From Chloroflexota bacterium (GTDB lineage Bacteria; Chloroflexota; Anaerolineae; Anaerolineales; Villigracilaceae), in NCBI GenBank assembly GCA_013388685.1, contig JACAET010000021.1:1-37021 (forward strand): DNA of 37,021 nt, in the 5' to 3' direction. Below are positions 6,969 through 15,272 of this stretch, one piece after another. The notes under the pieces were generated by a model that saw only the letters and a list, made by a program, of their open reading frames with translations, searched no databases and was not told where the DNA came from. Numbering within the stretch: the first letter of the stretch is position 1; every line of letters starts with the position of its first letter. The position numbers and the translations under genes are program-made.

Positions 6969-8806
6969 GGCACCACCGTCGGCGGGGTCGGTGAGGGGGT
7001 CAATGTGTTTGGCGGCGTGGGGGTAATCGAGGGTGTCCGGGTGGCAGTGGGTGTGCGTGTGGGGCGCGGTGTGCGCGTGTTGGTGGGCGTGGGGGTGTTG
7101 GTCGGCGTACGCGTGGGGGTGAGCGTGGGGGGGAGCAAGCGTGTGGGTGTCACGAGCACATCGGGCGGATAGAGTTGCAGCATGGCGGAATACCAGTCGA
7201 GACCGTCGGTCAGGGTAAATTCGGTGAAGCGCGCTCCGGCAAAGAACGTGCGCCAATTCGGGAGGGCGGGCACCCGCTCCCACCCGTATTGCAGAGCGAG
7301 GGCAGTCATATCCACCCAGTAACCGGGTGGCACATCGCTGTAGGTGCCTCCCTGTTCATAGGTCTGCGGATCCAGGTTGTAGCGGGCGCGCAAATCCCAG
7401 GGCGGATTGTGTAGCGGCATACCCTGCGAACCGTCCTGCAATTGGGCGCGCAGATATAAACGCCAGTAGGTTTGTGCGCCGAAATCTTCACGCACGGCGA
7501 CCATCCATCCGGCGTTGGTCATGAGCGAGTTGATGGCGAAGGCGCGTCCCGTGTATAGCCAGTCGGTTGCGAAGCCGGGATCGAGATCGGAGGTGAGCGG
7601 GACGAAGGCGTTTTCCAGGCTGGCGAGGGCATCCCAGCCCGCCTCTTCGATCACCCGCATCCGCAATGCGTTGAAGGCTTCATCGGCGAGGTCGTGAAGT
7701 TGCGGATAAGGCGCTTGAACGTCCGGGAGGTCTTTTAGGGACCATCTGCCCGAAGCGCCCTCCTGGATGGGCGCTCCGTTTGCCGCCCAGAGAGGGGCGG
7801 GGGTATGATAGGCGGCGTCGTTAAAGGTCTTTGGCATGGGGTTTGGCAGGCTCAGGTTCGCGCGAACCATGCCGTTGACTTGATAAGGGAAAGGGGTCAG
7901 CGGCTGAAGGATGGTGCCGTCCAGTGCATACGTGATGATGAAGCCTGTGTTGGGCGCGGCAACGGTGGAGGTGATCTGGTCGCTGAGGGCGCCCCAGGCG
8001 GGCAGGTTTCCGTCGCCGAACCATTCGGCGGGAAGTTGTGTGACCGCGTTCCACAGGTAGATGCCGCTCCGCCCAATGTTTTGCGATTGCGCCGCCCAGG
8101 CAAGTTTGCTCCCATCCGGCGACCAGACCGGATGCGCTTCATATGCAAGCGGTGTGTTGCTCAGGTTTTTGAAACGGGCTTCACCTGTTCGATCCAGGTC
8201 GGCAAGGATGATTTCTCCGTCCGATACGAATACGATCTGACGTCCGCCGGGCGACCATGCCGGGGAATGGTCGGCGCCGGGCGAGGCAGTCAGCCGAATG
8301 GCGTTCTCCGCCGGCGCTTCGGCGGGACCGACGACGATTTCGAGGTTGTCGTCGAGGTAGGTTTCGTAGGCGATGAACGACCCGTCTGGCGACCATGAAG
8401 GTGCGGCTTCGTATTCGGGAGTGTTTGTCAGTCGAGTCAAGTCACCGGTGGCAAAGTCCATGCGGTAGAGGTCCCATTGACCGAAGCGATTCGATGCAAA
8501 GGCAATGCCCTGCCCGCCGGGATGAACGGAAGGGGTGATATCGTCCCAATCTCCGTTGGTCAGACGGGTAAGGGACATGACGCCGGGGATGTAGGCAAAC
8601 AGATGCGAGTGACCGTCCTCTTCGATGGAAACCAGAACGATCTCCTCCGCAGGAGTCGTTTGCGTGTGGGGTATTTCTTCGGTGGCGGAGGGTTCAAGGG
8701 GGGGCGCAGGCGCGGGCGTTGCGGATTGCCGCGGCGCACAGGCGGCAAGGACCATGACCGCAAGGAGGAACAAAATAAGTGTAGTGCGCGAAGACTGTTT
8801 GAACAT
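6965..8806 (-). CDS. Lipoprotein with TolB-like beta-propeller repeats and Thr/Pro tail
   Basis: A 613-aa predicted lipoprotein (lipobox LAAC, Cys23). Residues of about 70-290 contain PD40/TolB-type repeats, seen as recurring SWSPDGSFIAYET, AWSPGGRQIVFVS and VWSPDGSKLAWAA blades. The middle region (about 350-550) is not recognised; it contains aromatic-rich stretches such as TDWLYTGRAFAINSL. The last 55 residues are a Thr/Pro/Arg repeat (TPTRTPTNTPTPTNT), encoded by a low-complexity GT-rich tract on the plus strand at about 6,970-7,140. The protein is probably extracellular and membrane-anchored, with the propeller as a binding or scaffold domain. It lies 3 nt after the small gene upstream and overlaps the M23 gene downstream, forming a cell-envelope operon. 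Confidence 0.75.
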   Translation of the reverse strand: MFKQSSRTTLILFLLAVMVLAACAPRQSATPAPAPPLEPSATEEIPHTQTTPAEEIVLVSIEEDGHSHLFAYIPGVMSLTRLTNGDWDDITPSVHPGGQGIAFASNRFGQWDLYRMDFATGDLTRLTNTPEYEAAPSWSPDGSFIAYETYLDDNLEIVVGPAEAPAENAIRLTASPGADHSPAWSPGGRQIVFVSDGEIILADLDRTGEARFKNLSNTPLAYEAHPVWSPDGSKLAWAAQSQNIGRSGIYLWNAVTQLPAEWFGDGNLPAWGALSDQITSTVAAPNTGFIITYALDGTILQPLTPFPYQVNGMVRANLSLPNPMPKTFNDAAYHTPAPLWAANGAPIQEGASGRWSLKDLPDVQAPYPQLHDLADEAFNALRMRVIEEAGWDALASLENAFVPLTSDLDPGFATDWLYTGRAFAINSLMTNAGWMVAVREDFGAQTYWRLYLRAQLQDGSQGMPLHNPPWDLRARYNLDPQTYEQGGTYSDVPPGYWVDMTALALQYGWERVPALPNWRTFFAGARFTEFTLTDGLDWYSAMLQLYPPDVLVTPTRLLPPTLTPTRTPTNTPTPTNTRTPRPTRTPTATRTPSITPTPPNTLTPSPTPPTVVP

Positions 8807-8809
8807 GAA

Positions 8810-9196
8810 TCAGGCTGATGGGGCAGGATCAGGTTCCGGCGAGGGGGGAGGCGGGTTGACGTCGAATGTGATTGCCTGCGGTTCCCGGGAGGGTCCGTCG
8901 GGATAGTAGAGCAATGCCTCCAGGGTATAGGGGTTGACTCGTTCGCCGCGCAGGTGCATGGTGAACTCGATCTTCCAGGTCAGCGGTTCCACCACCGTCG
9001 TCGAAGCAACTTCATCCCCGTGACCGTCATGGAGCGCGACCTCGAGATGGGGACGTTTTTGGAAGGGGGTCATTTCGATGTTGACTCGCAGGCGCCTCCC
9101 ATCCGGATAGGGGGCGGCGGAGAGCGATGTAATCTTTGTTTCTTCGGGAGTGGACCGGTTCAAGTTGTCTTCGGGAAAAAAGAATTCCATGGTCAT
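8810..9196 (-). CDS. Hypothetical protein, single beta-rich domain with Pro-rich tail
   Basis: A 128-aa protein I do not recognise. It has no signal peptide or membrane helix. Alternating hydrophobic strands (RRLRVNIEMTPF, WKIEFTMHLRGE, YTLEALLYYPDG) suggest a small beta-sandwich, and it ends in a Pro-rich tail (NPPPPSPEPDPAPSA). The gene stops 3 nt before the ATG of the beta-propeller lipoprotein, so it belongs to that operon. Met1 or Met3 could be the start. Confidence 0.6.
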   Translation of the reverse strand: MTMEFFFPEDNLNRSTPEETKITSLSAAPYPDGRRLRVNIEMTPFQKRPHLEVALHDGHGDEVASTTVVEPLTWKIEFTMHLRGERVNPYTLEALLYYPDGPSREPQAITFDVNPPPPSPEPDPAPSA

Positions 9197-9235
9197 GTGC
9201 TAGTCACCAAATGTCGAATGGGTAAGGGGGGCGTC

Positions 9236-10102
9236 TTATTCATCGAAAAGGAACGTCGCTTCGGAATACAGCCTGACGCCTTTCTTCTTCACACGTTCCT
9301 CGATCCATTGATCCAGGTATGCCTGTTTGTATTCCAGCGGTTTGGCGCTGGATAACTCGTGCAGGGGATAGTTCAGGTGCAGGGCGCGCGGCGAGACCGT
9401 GAAACGCGTGATGCCGGTGGGCAGGAGAATGTTCTGGCTCGCCAGTTTGAGCACAGTTTTGATCTTGAAATGAGGGAAGATCACCAACGCGGTGAGATCG
9501 GGATAGATCTTTTTGAAGGTGTCAATCAGGGTCTGGCTGGTGCGATCGAGCGAGGCGCGCGTTTTATAGGCGTTGACGACATTGTGCATGGTCTGGATGT
9601 GAGTGGCAAGATCGCTTGGCGTTTCTTTCATGATGAAAAAACTGCCGTCGGGAAACCGCACTTGCATGGGTACGTATTTCGGAGCGTCCAGCGATTTTCT
9701 CGTGTCCACCTTGACAAGCTCGATGTTCTTCACTTTGCGAAGGGATGCCGCCAGTGTTTTTACGCTCATGCCCCAGACGACGTGATTCCAGGTTTGCAAA
9801 TTCACGTGCGGGTTGCTGGCTTCCACCACCTGCGCCACGATATGGGGAAACTCCATTTCCCGCAGAGAGGTGACCCGGTTGGCGCCATCCAGCACCATGT
9901 GCCGGTTTGTGCCGTCGTTGAGCGGCATCACGATGGGCGGGTTGCGAATGATACCCTGGGCGCGCAGTCTTTCCACCAGCGGCAGGGTTCGCTGCATGTC
10001 GTGGTCTTCGTGCAGGATCAGCGATTCGATCGGCAGGATTTTCAGAAGAGGCAGGCTGGGAATCATCGGGCGAAGGATACCATACAAGCGCAGGCGTTTC
10101 AA
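9236..10102 (-). CDS. ParB/Srx-fold protein, SbnI/SerK-like
   Basis: A 288-aa protein with an N-terminal ParB/Srx-type domain: LPIESLILHEDHD followed by HMVLDGANRVTSLREM at about residues 68-83, the nucleotide-binding core of the fold. The arrangement and length resemble Staphylococcus SbnI and archaeal SerK, which use this fold as free-L-serine kinases; SbnI also regulates siderophore genes. It is unlike chromosome-partition ParB, which has a central HTH domain that is missing here. The frame begins with TTG at 10,102 that overlaps the stop of the rluA-type gene (TTGA); the ATG at 10,066 is the alternative start. Fold assignment is reasonable, function is inferred. Confidence 0.55.
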   Translation of the reverse strand: MKRLRLYGILRPMIPSLPLLKILPIESLILHEDHDMQRTLPLVERLRAQGIIRNPPIVMPLNDGTNRHMVLDGANRVTSLREMEFPHIVAQVVEASNPHVNLQTWNHVVWGMSVKTLAASLRKVKNIELVKVDTRKSLDAPKYVPMQVRFPDGSFFIMKETPSDLATHIQTMHNVVNAYKTRASLDRTSQTLIDTFKKIYPDLTALVIFPHFKIKTVLKLASQNILLPTGITRFTVSPRALHLNYPLHELSSAKPLEYKQAYLDQWIEERVKKKGVRLYSEATFLFDE

Positions 10103-10746
10103 ACGTCCAAACGTTTCAACGCGCTGACAAAATCCTCAGGGTGTTCCACTTTGAACGTGAGCCGTTCCTGCGTGGCGGGATGGGTGACTGTGAGCGAATA
10201 CGCGTGCAATGCAGGGCGTGAAATCAGGCCCGTTTCAGAGGCGCCGTACAGGATGTCTCCCAAAAGCGGATGTCCCAACGCATACGCATGGACGCGAATC
10301 TGATGCGTTCTTTCCGTCATCGGCTGCGCTTCGACCAACGCCGAGGATTGGTATCGCTTGAGAATCTTGAATCTCGTCTCGGACGGTTTCCCGTTTCGAG
10401 AATCTGCAACGGTGCGATGTTTCTTGCCGATGTTCGTCCGCAGGGGGAATTTTGCGGTCTTTTCGTCCCACTGGGGGGGGGCCTCCAGAATGGCATGATA
10501 GGTTTTTTCCGCTTTGCGGTTTTCGAATTGCAGGCTGAGGGCGCGGTGCGCCTCGGCGCTTCGCGCAAAGACCATCACGCCGCTGGTAGTTTTGTCCAGC
10601 CGGTGGACGATCCATATCTTTCCAACCTCATCTTCAAGCCTTTTGACCAGATACGGCGCGTCCTTCTCCCAGCCGTCGGGTAGAACGGGAAGCCCGGCGG
10701 GTTTGTCGAGAACGAGGAGGTATTCATCTGAGAAGATTATCTTCAT
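10099..10746 (-). CDS. RluA-family RNA pseudouridine synthase
   Basis: A 215-aa enzyme that converts uridine to pseudouridine in rRNA or tRNA. The catalytic motif HRLDKTTSG is at residues 48-56, with the nucleophile D51. It begins directly with the catalytic-domain motif VLDKPAGLPV and has no N-terminal S4 domain, so it is like the short RluA/RluF-type forms; target position unknown. A TAAAAT -10 box lies 6 nt before the ATG and no ribosome site is seen, as for the divergent gene at 10,809. The stop overlaps the start of the next gene. Confidence 0.85.
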   Translation of the reverse strand: MKIIFSDEYLLVLDKPAGLPVLPDGWEKDAPYLVKRLEDEVGKIWIVHRLDKTTSGVMVFARSAEAHRALSLQFENRKAEKTYHAILEAPPQWDEKTAKFPLRTNIGKKHRTVADSRNGKPSETRFKILKRYQSSALVEAQPMTERTHQIRVHAYALGHPLLGDILYGASETGLISRPALHAYSLTVTHPATQERLTFKVEHPEDFVSALKRLDV

Positions 10747-10752
10747 GATGTT

Positions 10753-10758
10753 ATTTTA
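10753..10758 (-). promoter_or_regulatory. -10 box of a probable leaderless promoter (rluA-type gene)
   Basis: TAAAAT on the minus strand ends 6 nt before the ATG at 10,746. The -35 region is weak. Confidence 0.4.
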
Positions 10759-10773
10759 CCCCGCCATGCCCGC

Positions 10774-10802
10774 TTGACATCTATCCTATACCGGCATAAT
10801 AT
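10774..10802 (+). promoter_or_regulatory. Probable leaderless promoter of the tsnR-type gene
   Basis: A perfect -35 TTGACA (10,774-10,779), a 17-nt spacer and -10 TAATAT (10,797-10,802), then 6 nt to the ATG at 10,809. Transcription should begin at the start codon. Confidence 0.65.
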
Positions 10803-10808
10803 CCATTC

Positions 10809-11633
10809 ATGACCACTGAGCCCTACAATCCCTTCCTGATCGACTCGCTTAACCATCCGCTGGCAGGACCCATCCGCCAGTTGCTGCACCGCGACGGCAG
10901 GCGCGAACTGAACCGTATCCTGATTGACGATGAAGAGAATATTCTGCAGGCGCTCGAGGCGGGTATAGAAGTCGAAACGCTTTATTTTGCCGGAGAGGAA
11001 GTCATCTCCGATGAACTGCGAAACAAACTGACGCCCGGCGCCACCATCCACGAGGTGGCAAAACGGACGACCAAGAAAATCTTCGAGAACGATAAGATTT
11101 CGCGCATTTTTGCCATTGCTGAAATGCCGAAGCCGAAAGGACTGGATTTGTTGAAATCCATCAAAAAGGACATCGTCGTTCTGGAAGATTTGAGCATTTC
11201 CGGCAATATCGGCAACATTATCCGCACCTCGCTGGCGCTGGATTTGGGCGGTTTGATACTGTTGAACATGGATCCCCTTGATCTGTATGACCGCCGCCTC
11301 ATCCGCGCCAGCCGCGGCTACCTGTTTTCCCTGCCCATCATGACCGCTTCGACGGCAAACTTCCTCGACTATTGCAAAACCGCCAATGAGATTTTGCTCG
11401 TCACTGCCATGGGCGCGGAAAGAAGCGTGGAGGAAATCGCGTCCATCCCCCAGCGTTTGTTGATCGTCTTTGGCTCCGAAAAGGAGGGGTGTTCCCCCGA
11501 GATCGAAGCGATGGCTACGATGCGGGTGCAGATTCCGATCAGCCCCAAGGTCGAATCGCTGAACGTTTCCGCCGCGGCGGGAATTACGCTGTTCAACCGC
11601 CTCCGCTTTAACCGAAGTATTGCCACACCTTAA
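10809..11633 (+). CDS. TsnR-type 23S rRNA 2'-O-methyltransferase (thiostrepton-resistance family)
   Basis: A 274-aa SpoU/TrmH-superfamily enzyme. The three motifs are complete: N133-IGNIIR139-TSLAL, FGSEKEG (221-227), and ESLNVSAAAGI (249-259), which form the trefoil knot and bind S-adenosylmethionine. It resembles Streptomyces Tsr/NHR over the whole length, including the N-terminal RNA-binding domain and the stretch DRRLIRASRGYLFSLP, rather than generic TrmH or RlmB proteins. Tsr methylates A1067 of 23S rRNA (E. coli numbering) and blocks thiostrepton binding. R139 aligns with the arginine essential in Tsr. The comparison is from memory of the Tsr sequence, so A1067 specificity is an inference. 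Its promoter is strong and leaderless. Confidence 0.8.
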   Translation: MTTEPYNPFLIDSLNHPLAGPIRQLLHRDGRRELNRILIDDEENILQALEAGIEVETLYFAGEEVISDELRNKLTPGATIHEVAKRTTKKIFENDKISRIFAIAEMPKPKGLDLLKSIKKDIVVLEDLSISGNIGNIIRTSLALDLGGLILLNMDPLDLYDRRLIRASRGYLFSLPIMTASTANFLDYCKTANEILLVTAMGAERSVEEIASIPQRLLIVFGSEKEGCSPEIEAMATMRVQIPISPKVESLNVSAAAGITLFNRLRFNRSIATP

Positions 11634-11639
11634 AATAAG

Positions 11640-11668
11640 TTGACAATGGCGTTGGGGGAGTGTATAGT
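11640..11668 (+). promoter_or_regulatory. Promoter of the 622-aa protein gene
   Basis: -35 TTGACA (11,640-11,645), 17-nt spacer, -10 TATAGT (11,663-11,668). It implies a leader of about 140 nt before the ATG at 11,813. The leader contains a 9-bp perfect inverted repeat, TTCCCGAAT (11,739-11,747) with ATTCGGGAA (11,773-11,781). Confidence 0.65.
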
Positions 11669-11812
11669 GATTTTGGACTCGGGCGGTCTGTAGCGCGATG
11701 GTTGACGGTCACGAAAGAGGGGAAAGCCGCGGAGATGTTTCCCGAATTCTTCACAATGTAGCGCGGTACCCGATTCGGGAAGTTCGCTCGTTTAGAAAGC
11801 CGGGAGGATGGC

Positions 11813-13681
11813 ATGTCTATGTTCGGTCAAAAAGAACACGATGGAACGGAACAGCCCGTTGCAATGGATGAATGGCTGCTCGCGTTGAAGGATGAATTCC
11901 TGATCGGTTCGCACAGAAGCGTCCAACTTTCCTTTAATCGCCTGCTCGAATATGTGGATGAAGTTCGAACTACCGTAAAAGACGCGGACCTGAACGCTCT
12001 GCTTGCTGCCTACAAGGATTTGGCGAAAAAATACTATTTGCAGTTCGAACTTTCCCTGTTAGAAGAAATCAGGGAAAAAGACGATCTGCAAAGGCAGATT
12101 CGAGCCCTTCTCGAATCTGCAGGTGGCAGCACGCTCGATGGAAACGAAGCCGCCCGAGCAGCGCTCGCCGAGACGGCTGCTTTGTTCGGCGATGAAAAGA
12201 AAAGACTCATTGACCGCTTCCCATCCCTTTTGCAAGATGCGCTGGACAAACTTCGAGACGAGTGGCAGCGTTTGTATACGATTTCCATTGCGAGCCAGAC
12301 GGATCCGGTGGAAGAATTGAGACTTGTCGTCAAACTGGCGGCTTATTCGGTTGGAATTCAGGATAAGCAGATTATCGTCGTTCCCGGCAGGGAATTCGCG
12401 CTTTTCTTCTTTGCCTATTTGAACAACCTTGCCATTCTTACCGTGCCCATCTACAGTCTGGGTGCCCGCTGGGATTGGAGCATCTTTTGGCATGAGTTGG
12501 CGGGTTACCAGGTGCACGAGTTGGGAAAAAGCGCCAGACTTTCGGCGATTCGCGATAAGCTGCTGGAGATCCATACTTACTATCAAACTCTACCCAGGGC
12601 GAAAAGGAAGAATTTGCTCTCGGTGCTTACGAACGACGTTGCAGGAAGCAAACAATACCTGGAGGATTTGTTTTCCAAACCCCACCCGGACTTTAAGGAC
12701 CTGGGCAGTTTCGATCATCAATTCGAACAAATCAGCCTGCGTTTAACTCCGCGAAGGAAAGACAGATTTGTCAATTACGAGTCGATGAAGAAAAAAGGCT
12801 GGAGCATGGACTGGGTCAAGGAGTTGTTCGAGGACGCGTTTAGCGTTCTTACGTTCCGCTACTGGTTTCTGAAATATTTTGCAGACATTCTCAACCGGTA
12901 CGATAAGGAAGACGAACGTCACCCGCCGAAACGTATTCGGCTTGCGGTGGCAAGGGAAATGCTCACACTGGCGGGTTTTCCAATCCCTGCCGGGCATGCT
13001 GAAAGCGAGGAGACTTTCTCCGAGGCGACCGATCAGGAGAAGAAGGAGAGGGAGGAGGAAGACAAAATCGTGAAGTTTGCCGCGAGGCAGATTTTCAACT
13101 TTGTTACGCTCGTGCTTGCCGCTTCCCGTTTCGATGCCGATCGGCTTGCAGGCGCGACCCAGTCGCAGTACGTCTCGCCGGACGACTTGCGAAAAGGCTT
13201 GGATGCGTTGGAAAATTTGGTCAAACATTATCTGCAAATGTGGTCGAAGAAGGTCGATTCCATGCCGGTTGATTTGGAGGGGCTTGAGACCCAATCCGAC
13301 AACCAACAGACCCGTCTGGACGAGATCAGGTATTTCATCGGTCATGTTCTCAAGGTCAAGGCGCCTGAGCAAACCGACGATTTTCTGTTTAAGAGCGAAA
13401 ACGGTCGACGCGTCCCCAAGAATTATCGTGAATTGCTGGCGCTTTCCTTCTATAACGTGGATTATCACTCCCCCGGCGACATCCAACTGCTTGAAAGCGG
13501 TTTGACATATTGGGTCAAACCAGTGGATTGGAACAGCAACGCCTGGAGCGCGCAGAGAAGGGCGTATACGCCCGGCACTCCCGTACTCTTCACGCATACC
13601 ATCGTCACCAGGGTCAGCGACGGTTCGCAATGGTCGGTCAACAAATCGGATTGGAATAGCTGGTTTAAGATGACACAGTAA
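11813..13681 (+). CDS. Large protein of unknown function with a possible degenerate zincin motif
   Basis: A 622-aa soluble protein, start supported by GGGAGG 5 nt upstream of the ATG. The N-terminal 190 residues look helical and coiled-coil rich (YLQFELSLLEEIREKDDLQ). At residues 227-236 the segment WHELAGYQVHE follows a hydrophobic strand (ILTVPIYSLG), and WVKELFEDAF comes about 107 residues later. This order resembles helical metallopeptidase-like proteins with an HExxH helix and a downstream acidic ligand, but the second His is not at +4, so activity is doubtful. A highly charged linker (residues of about 400-420) precedes a C-terminal helical region and a 100-residue Trp-rich tail (VKPVDWNSNAWSAQ). 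It is convergent with the TIR-FGE gene, 8 bp between stops. Confidence 0.6.
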   Translation: MSMFGQKEHDGTEQPVAMDEWLLALKDEFLIGSHRSVQLSFNRLLEYVDEVRTTVKDADLNALLAAYKDLAKKYYLQFELSLLEEIREKDDLQRQIRALLESAGGSTLDGNEAARAALAETAALFGDEKKRLIDRFPSLLQDALDKLRDEWQRLYTISIASQTDPVEELRLVVKLAAYSVGIQDKQIIVVPGREFALFFFAYLNNLAILTVPIYSLGARWDWSIFWHELAGYQVHELGKSARLSAIRDKLLEIHTYYQTLPRAKRKNLLSVLTNDVAGSKQYLEDLFSKPHPDFKDLGSFDHQFEQISLRLTPRRKDRFVNYESMKKKGWSMDWVKELFEDAFSVLTFRYWFLKYFADILNRYDKEDERHPPKRIRLAVAREMLTLAGFPIPAGHAESEETFSEATDQEKKEREEEDKIVKFAARQIFNFVTLVLAASRFDADRLAGATQSQYVSPDDLRKGLDALENLVKHYLQMWSKKVDSMPVDLEGLETQSDNQQTRLDEIRYFIGHVLKVKAPEQTDDFLFKSENGRRVPKNYRELLALSFYNVDYHSPGDIQLLESGLTYWVKPVDWNSNAWSAQRRAYTPGTPVLFTHTIVTRVSDGSQWSVNKSDWNSWFKMTQ

Positions 13682-13689
13682 GAAGGGGG

Positions 13690-15093
13690 TCAATCCGCAG
13701 CGCACCGAAAGCCTGTATTGGCGTCGGTGTTGAAACCCGGCAACGGAGCGACCTCGGCGATGTATGCGGTCGGTCTCTCCCAGCCGCCTCCCAGCCGGAT
13801 GAAGATTTGATTGCCGTCATAGGTTTCGTTCCGTCCATTCCAGAAGAGGGTATCGTTGTAATCCTCGCTACCGGAATAATAACCGGGCTGATAATAGGAG
13901 GACGTCCATTCCAGGGCGTTTCCCACCAGATTGACGACACCCTCCTGACTTGGATGAGCGGCGTAAGTTGTGACGGGCTGTGGAGCGGGCGTGACGGTGT
14001 TTTCAAAAGGCAGGTTCGCCAATTCGCTTGTGGGAGGCGCGTCTCCCCAGGGCCAATAGCGGGGATCATCGAGACCGCGCGCAGCACGAATCCATTCCAA
14101 TTCTTTCGGTAACCGACGCCCAATCCAGGCGCAATAGAATGCCGCCTGATAAACGTCCACACCCAAAACGGGATAATCCGGTTTTTCCTGAAAATATTCG
14201 AGGTCGGGAGGAGGCGTGCAACCCCCATGCTTCACGCACAGACCGTATTGGCGGTTGGTAACCTCGTACTTTTCCAGGTAGAACGTGGGCAGGGAGGCAA
14301 GCCACGCCTTCCTTTCGCCGGCGGCGATCACCACCGGGTCGGTGGCGCCCATGTAGAAACTGCCGCCATGGAGTGGTATTAGTTCACCCCGCGCCTGTCT
14401 GATGGCAAAAAACTCCGCAATCGATGGGTAAACCAGCGCGCCGATAATACCCAGCAAAACCGCGATGGCGGATACCAGACTGACCGTTCTGATGCGGTTT
14501 TGCCTGTTTGTTGCTTGCCTGCTTTTCAGAATGTATTCGCCCTGAAGATCGGTCGGCGGCGGGTTTTTGGTCGCATGGACTAGAACTTGTTTTTCCGCAT
14601 TTTCCAAATCCCTGCTGCGCAGGAGGAAGCCATCGTCCTTGCCGCCGCGTTCCCATTCCAACGCCTTGACTTGTAAACGGCTGTGGATTTTCAGCCAGTC
14701 GTAATCGGTCTCCAGCGCGGTGGTCAGCAGACCCATCTGGACGTCAAACTTGAACTCTTCCGTGAAGAAAATAAAATTGAGTTGAGCCAACGAGGAGGGG
14801 ACATCGTTCCAGACGATTTCCTCCGGGACGACCGGAATCAGCCGCTTGCCATTCTTCACGGCGATATCCAGTTCGTTTCTGCATATTCTCGATGCCATCC
14901 AGTCCGCGGTGACAATGGCAAGAAAGGTTTCCGCTTCCTCGATGCTTTTTTCGATTTCTTTCATCCAATCCACGGTGGGCGGAATATCCTCCCAATCCAC
15001 CCAAAAATCGAAGCCGCGTTCCTCCAGGGCTTCTGTAAGGCGTTGGCAGAACCCTTTGTTCTTTCGTGAGTACGAGATGAAGATTCGCGCCAT
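13690..15093 (-). CDS. TIR domain - membrane helix - formylglycine-generating-enzyme-like fusion
   Basis: A 467-aa fusion. Residues 1-110 are a TIR domain (MARIFISYSRKN, FWVDWEDIPP) with the putative NADase glutamate E74 in SRICRNELDIA. Residues 155-195 carry the motif FLLRSRDLENAEK...TDLQGEYILKSR, which often links TIR or caspase-like domains to WD40 or FGE modules. One membrane helix lies at about 203-225. Residues 238-467 are an FGE-sulfatase (SUMF1) domain (GGSFYMG, YEVTNRQYG, RLPKELEWIRAARG, NLVGNALEWTSSY, GFRC). Such fusions occur in large-genome bacteria and are proposed conflict or defence proteins; TIR NADases act by depleting NAD+. The ATG at 15,093 is preferred over 15,144, because a TACAAT box lies at the upstream codon. 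Confidence 0.85.
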   Translation of the reverse strand: MARIFISYSRKNKGFCQRLTEALEERGFDFWVDWEDIPPTVDWMKEIEKSIEEAETFLAIVTADWMASRICRNELDIAVKNGKRLIPVVPEEIVWNDVPSSLAQLNFIFFTEEFKFDVQMGLLTTALETDYDWLKIHSRLQVKALEWERGGKDDGFLLRSRDLENAEKQVLVHATKNPPPTDLQGEYILKSRQATNRQNRIRTVSLVSAIAVLLGIIGALVYPSIAEFFAIRQARGELIPLHGGSFYMGATDPVVIAAGERKAWLASLPTFYLEKYEVTNRQYGLCVKHGGCTPPPDLEYFQEKPDYPVLGVDVYQAAFYCAWIGRRLPKELEWIRAARGLDDPRYWPWGDAPPTSELANLPFENTVTPAPQPVTTYAAHPSQEGVVNLVGNALEWTSSYYQPGYYSGSEDYNDTLFWNGRNETYDGNQIFIRLGGGWERPTAYIAEVAPLPGFNTDANTGFRCAAD

Positions 15094-15272
15094 GCGATGT
15101 GAGAAATGCCTCGCTGTCAATGGGGTGGAGCGGAACGATTCCATTGTACAACAAATTCACGGCTGGGAACTTTTTTCCTTCGCAGGCGTCAATGGGAAGA
15201 AACAGGAAAACCAGTGCGTTACAAAAACGCGTAGTCTGCGATTGCGCGGTCTACGGATATGGAGAGAAGCGA

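Noticed and set aside
6970..7140. GT-rich repetitive tract that could be taken for a tandem-repeat locus or CRISPR
   Set aside because: It encodes the Thr/Pro-rich tail of the lipoprotein, with no regular spacer-repeat structure.
11813..15093. The 622-aa gene and TIR-FGE gene as one defence operon
   Set aside because: They are on opposite strands and convergent, each with its own promoter; adjacency alone is not evidence.
13690..15093. FGE domain as the variable protein of a diversity-generating retroelement
   Set aside because: There is no reverse transcriptase, template repeat or accessory gene in the window.
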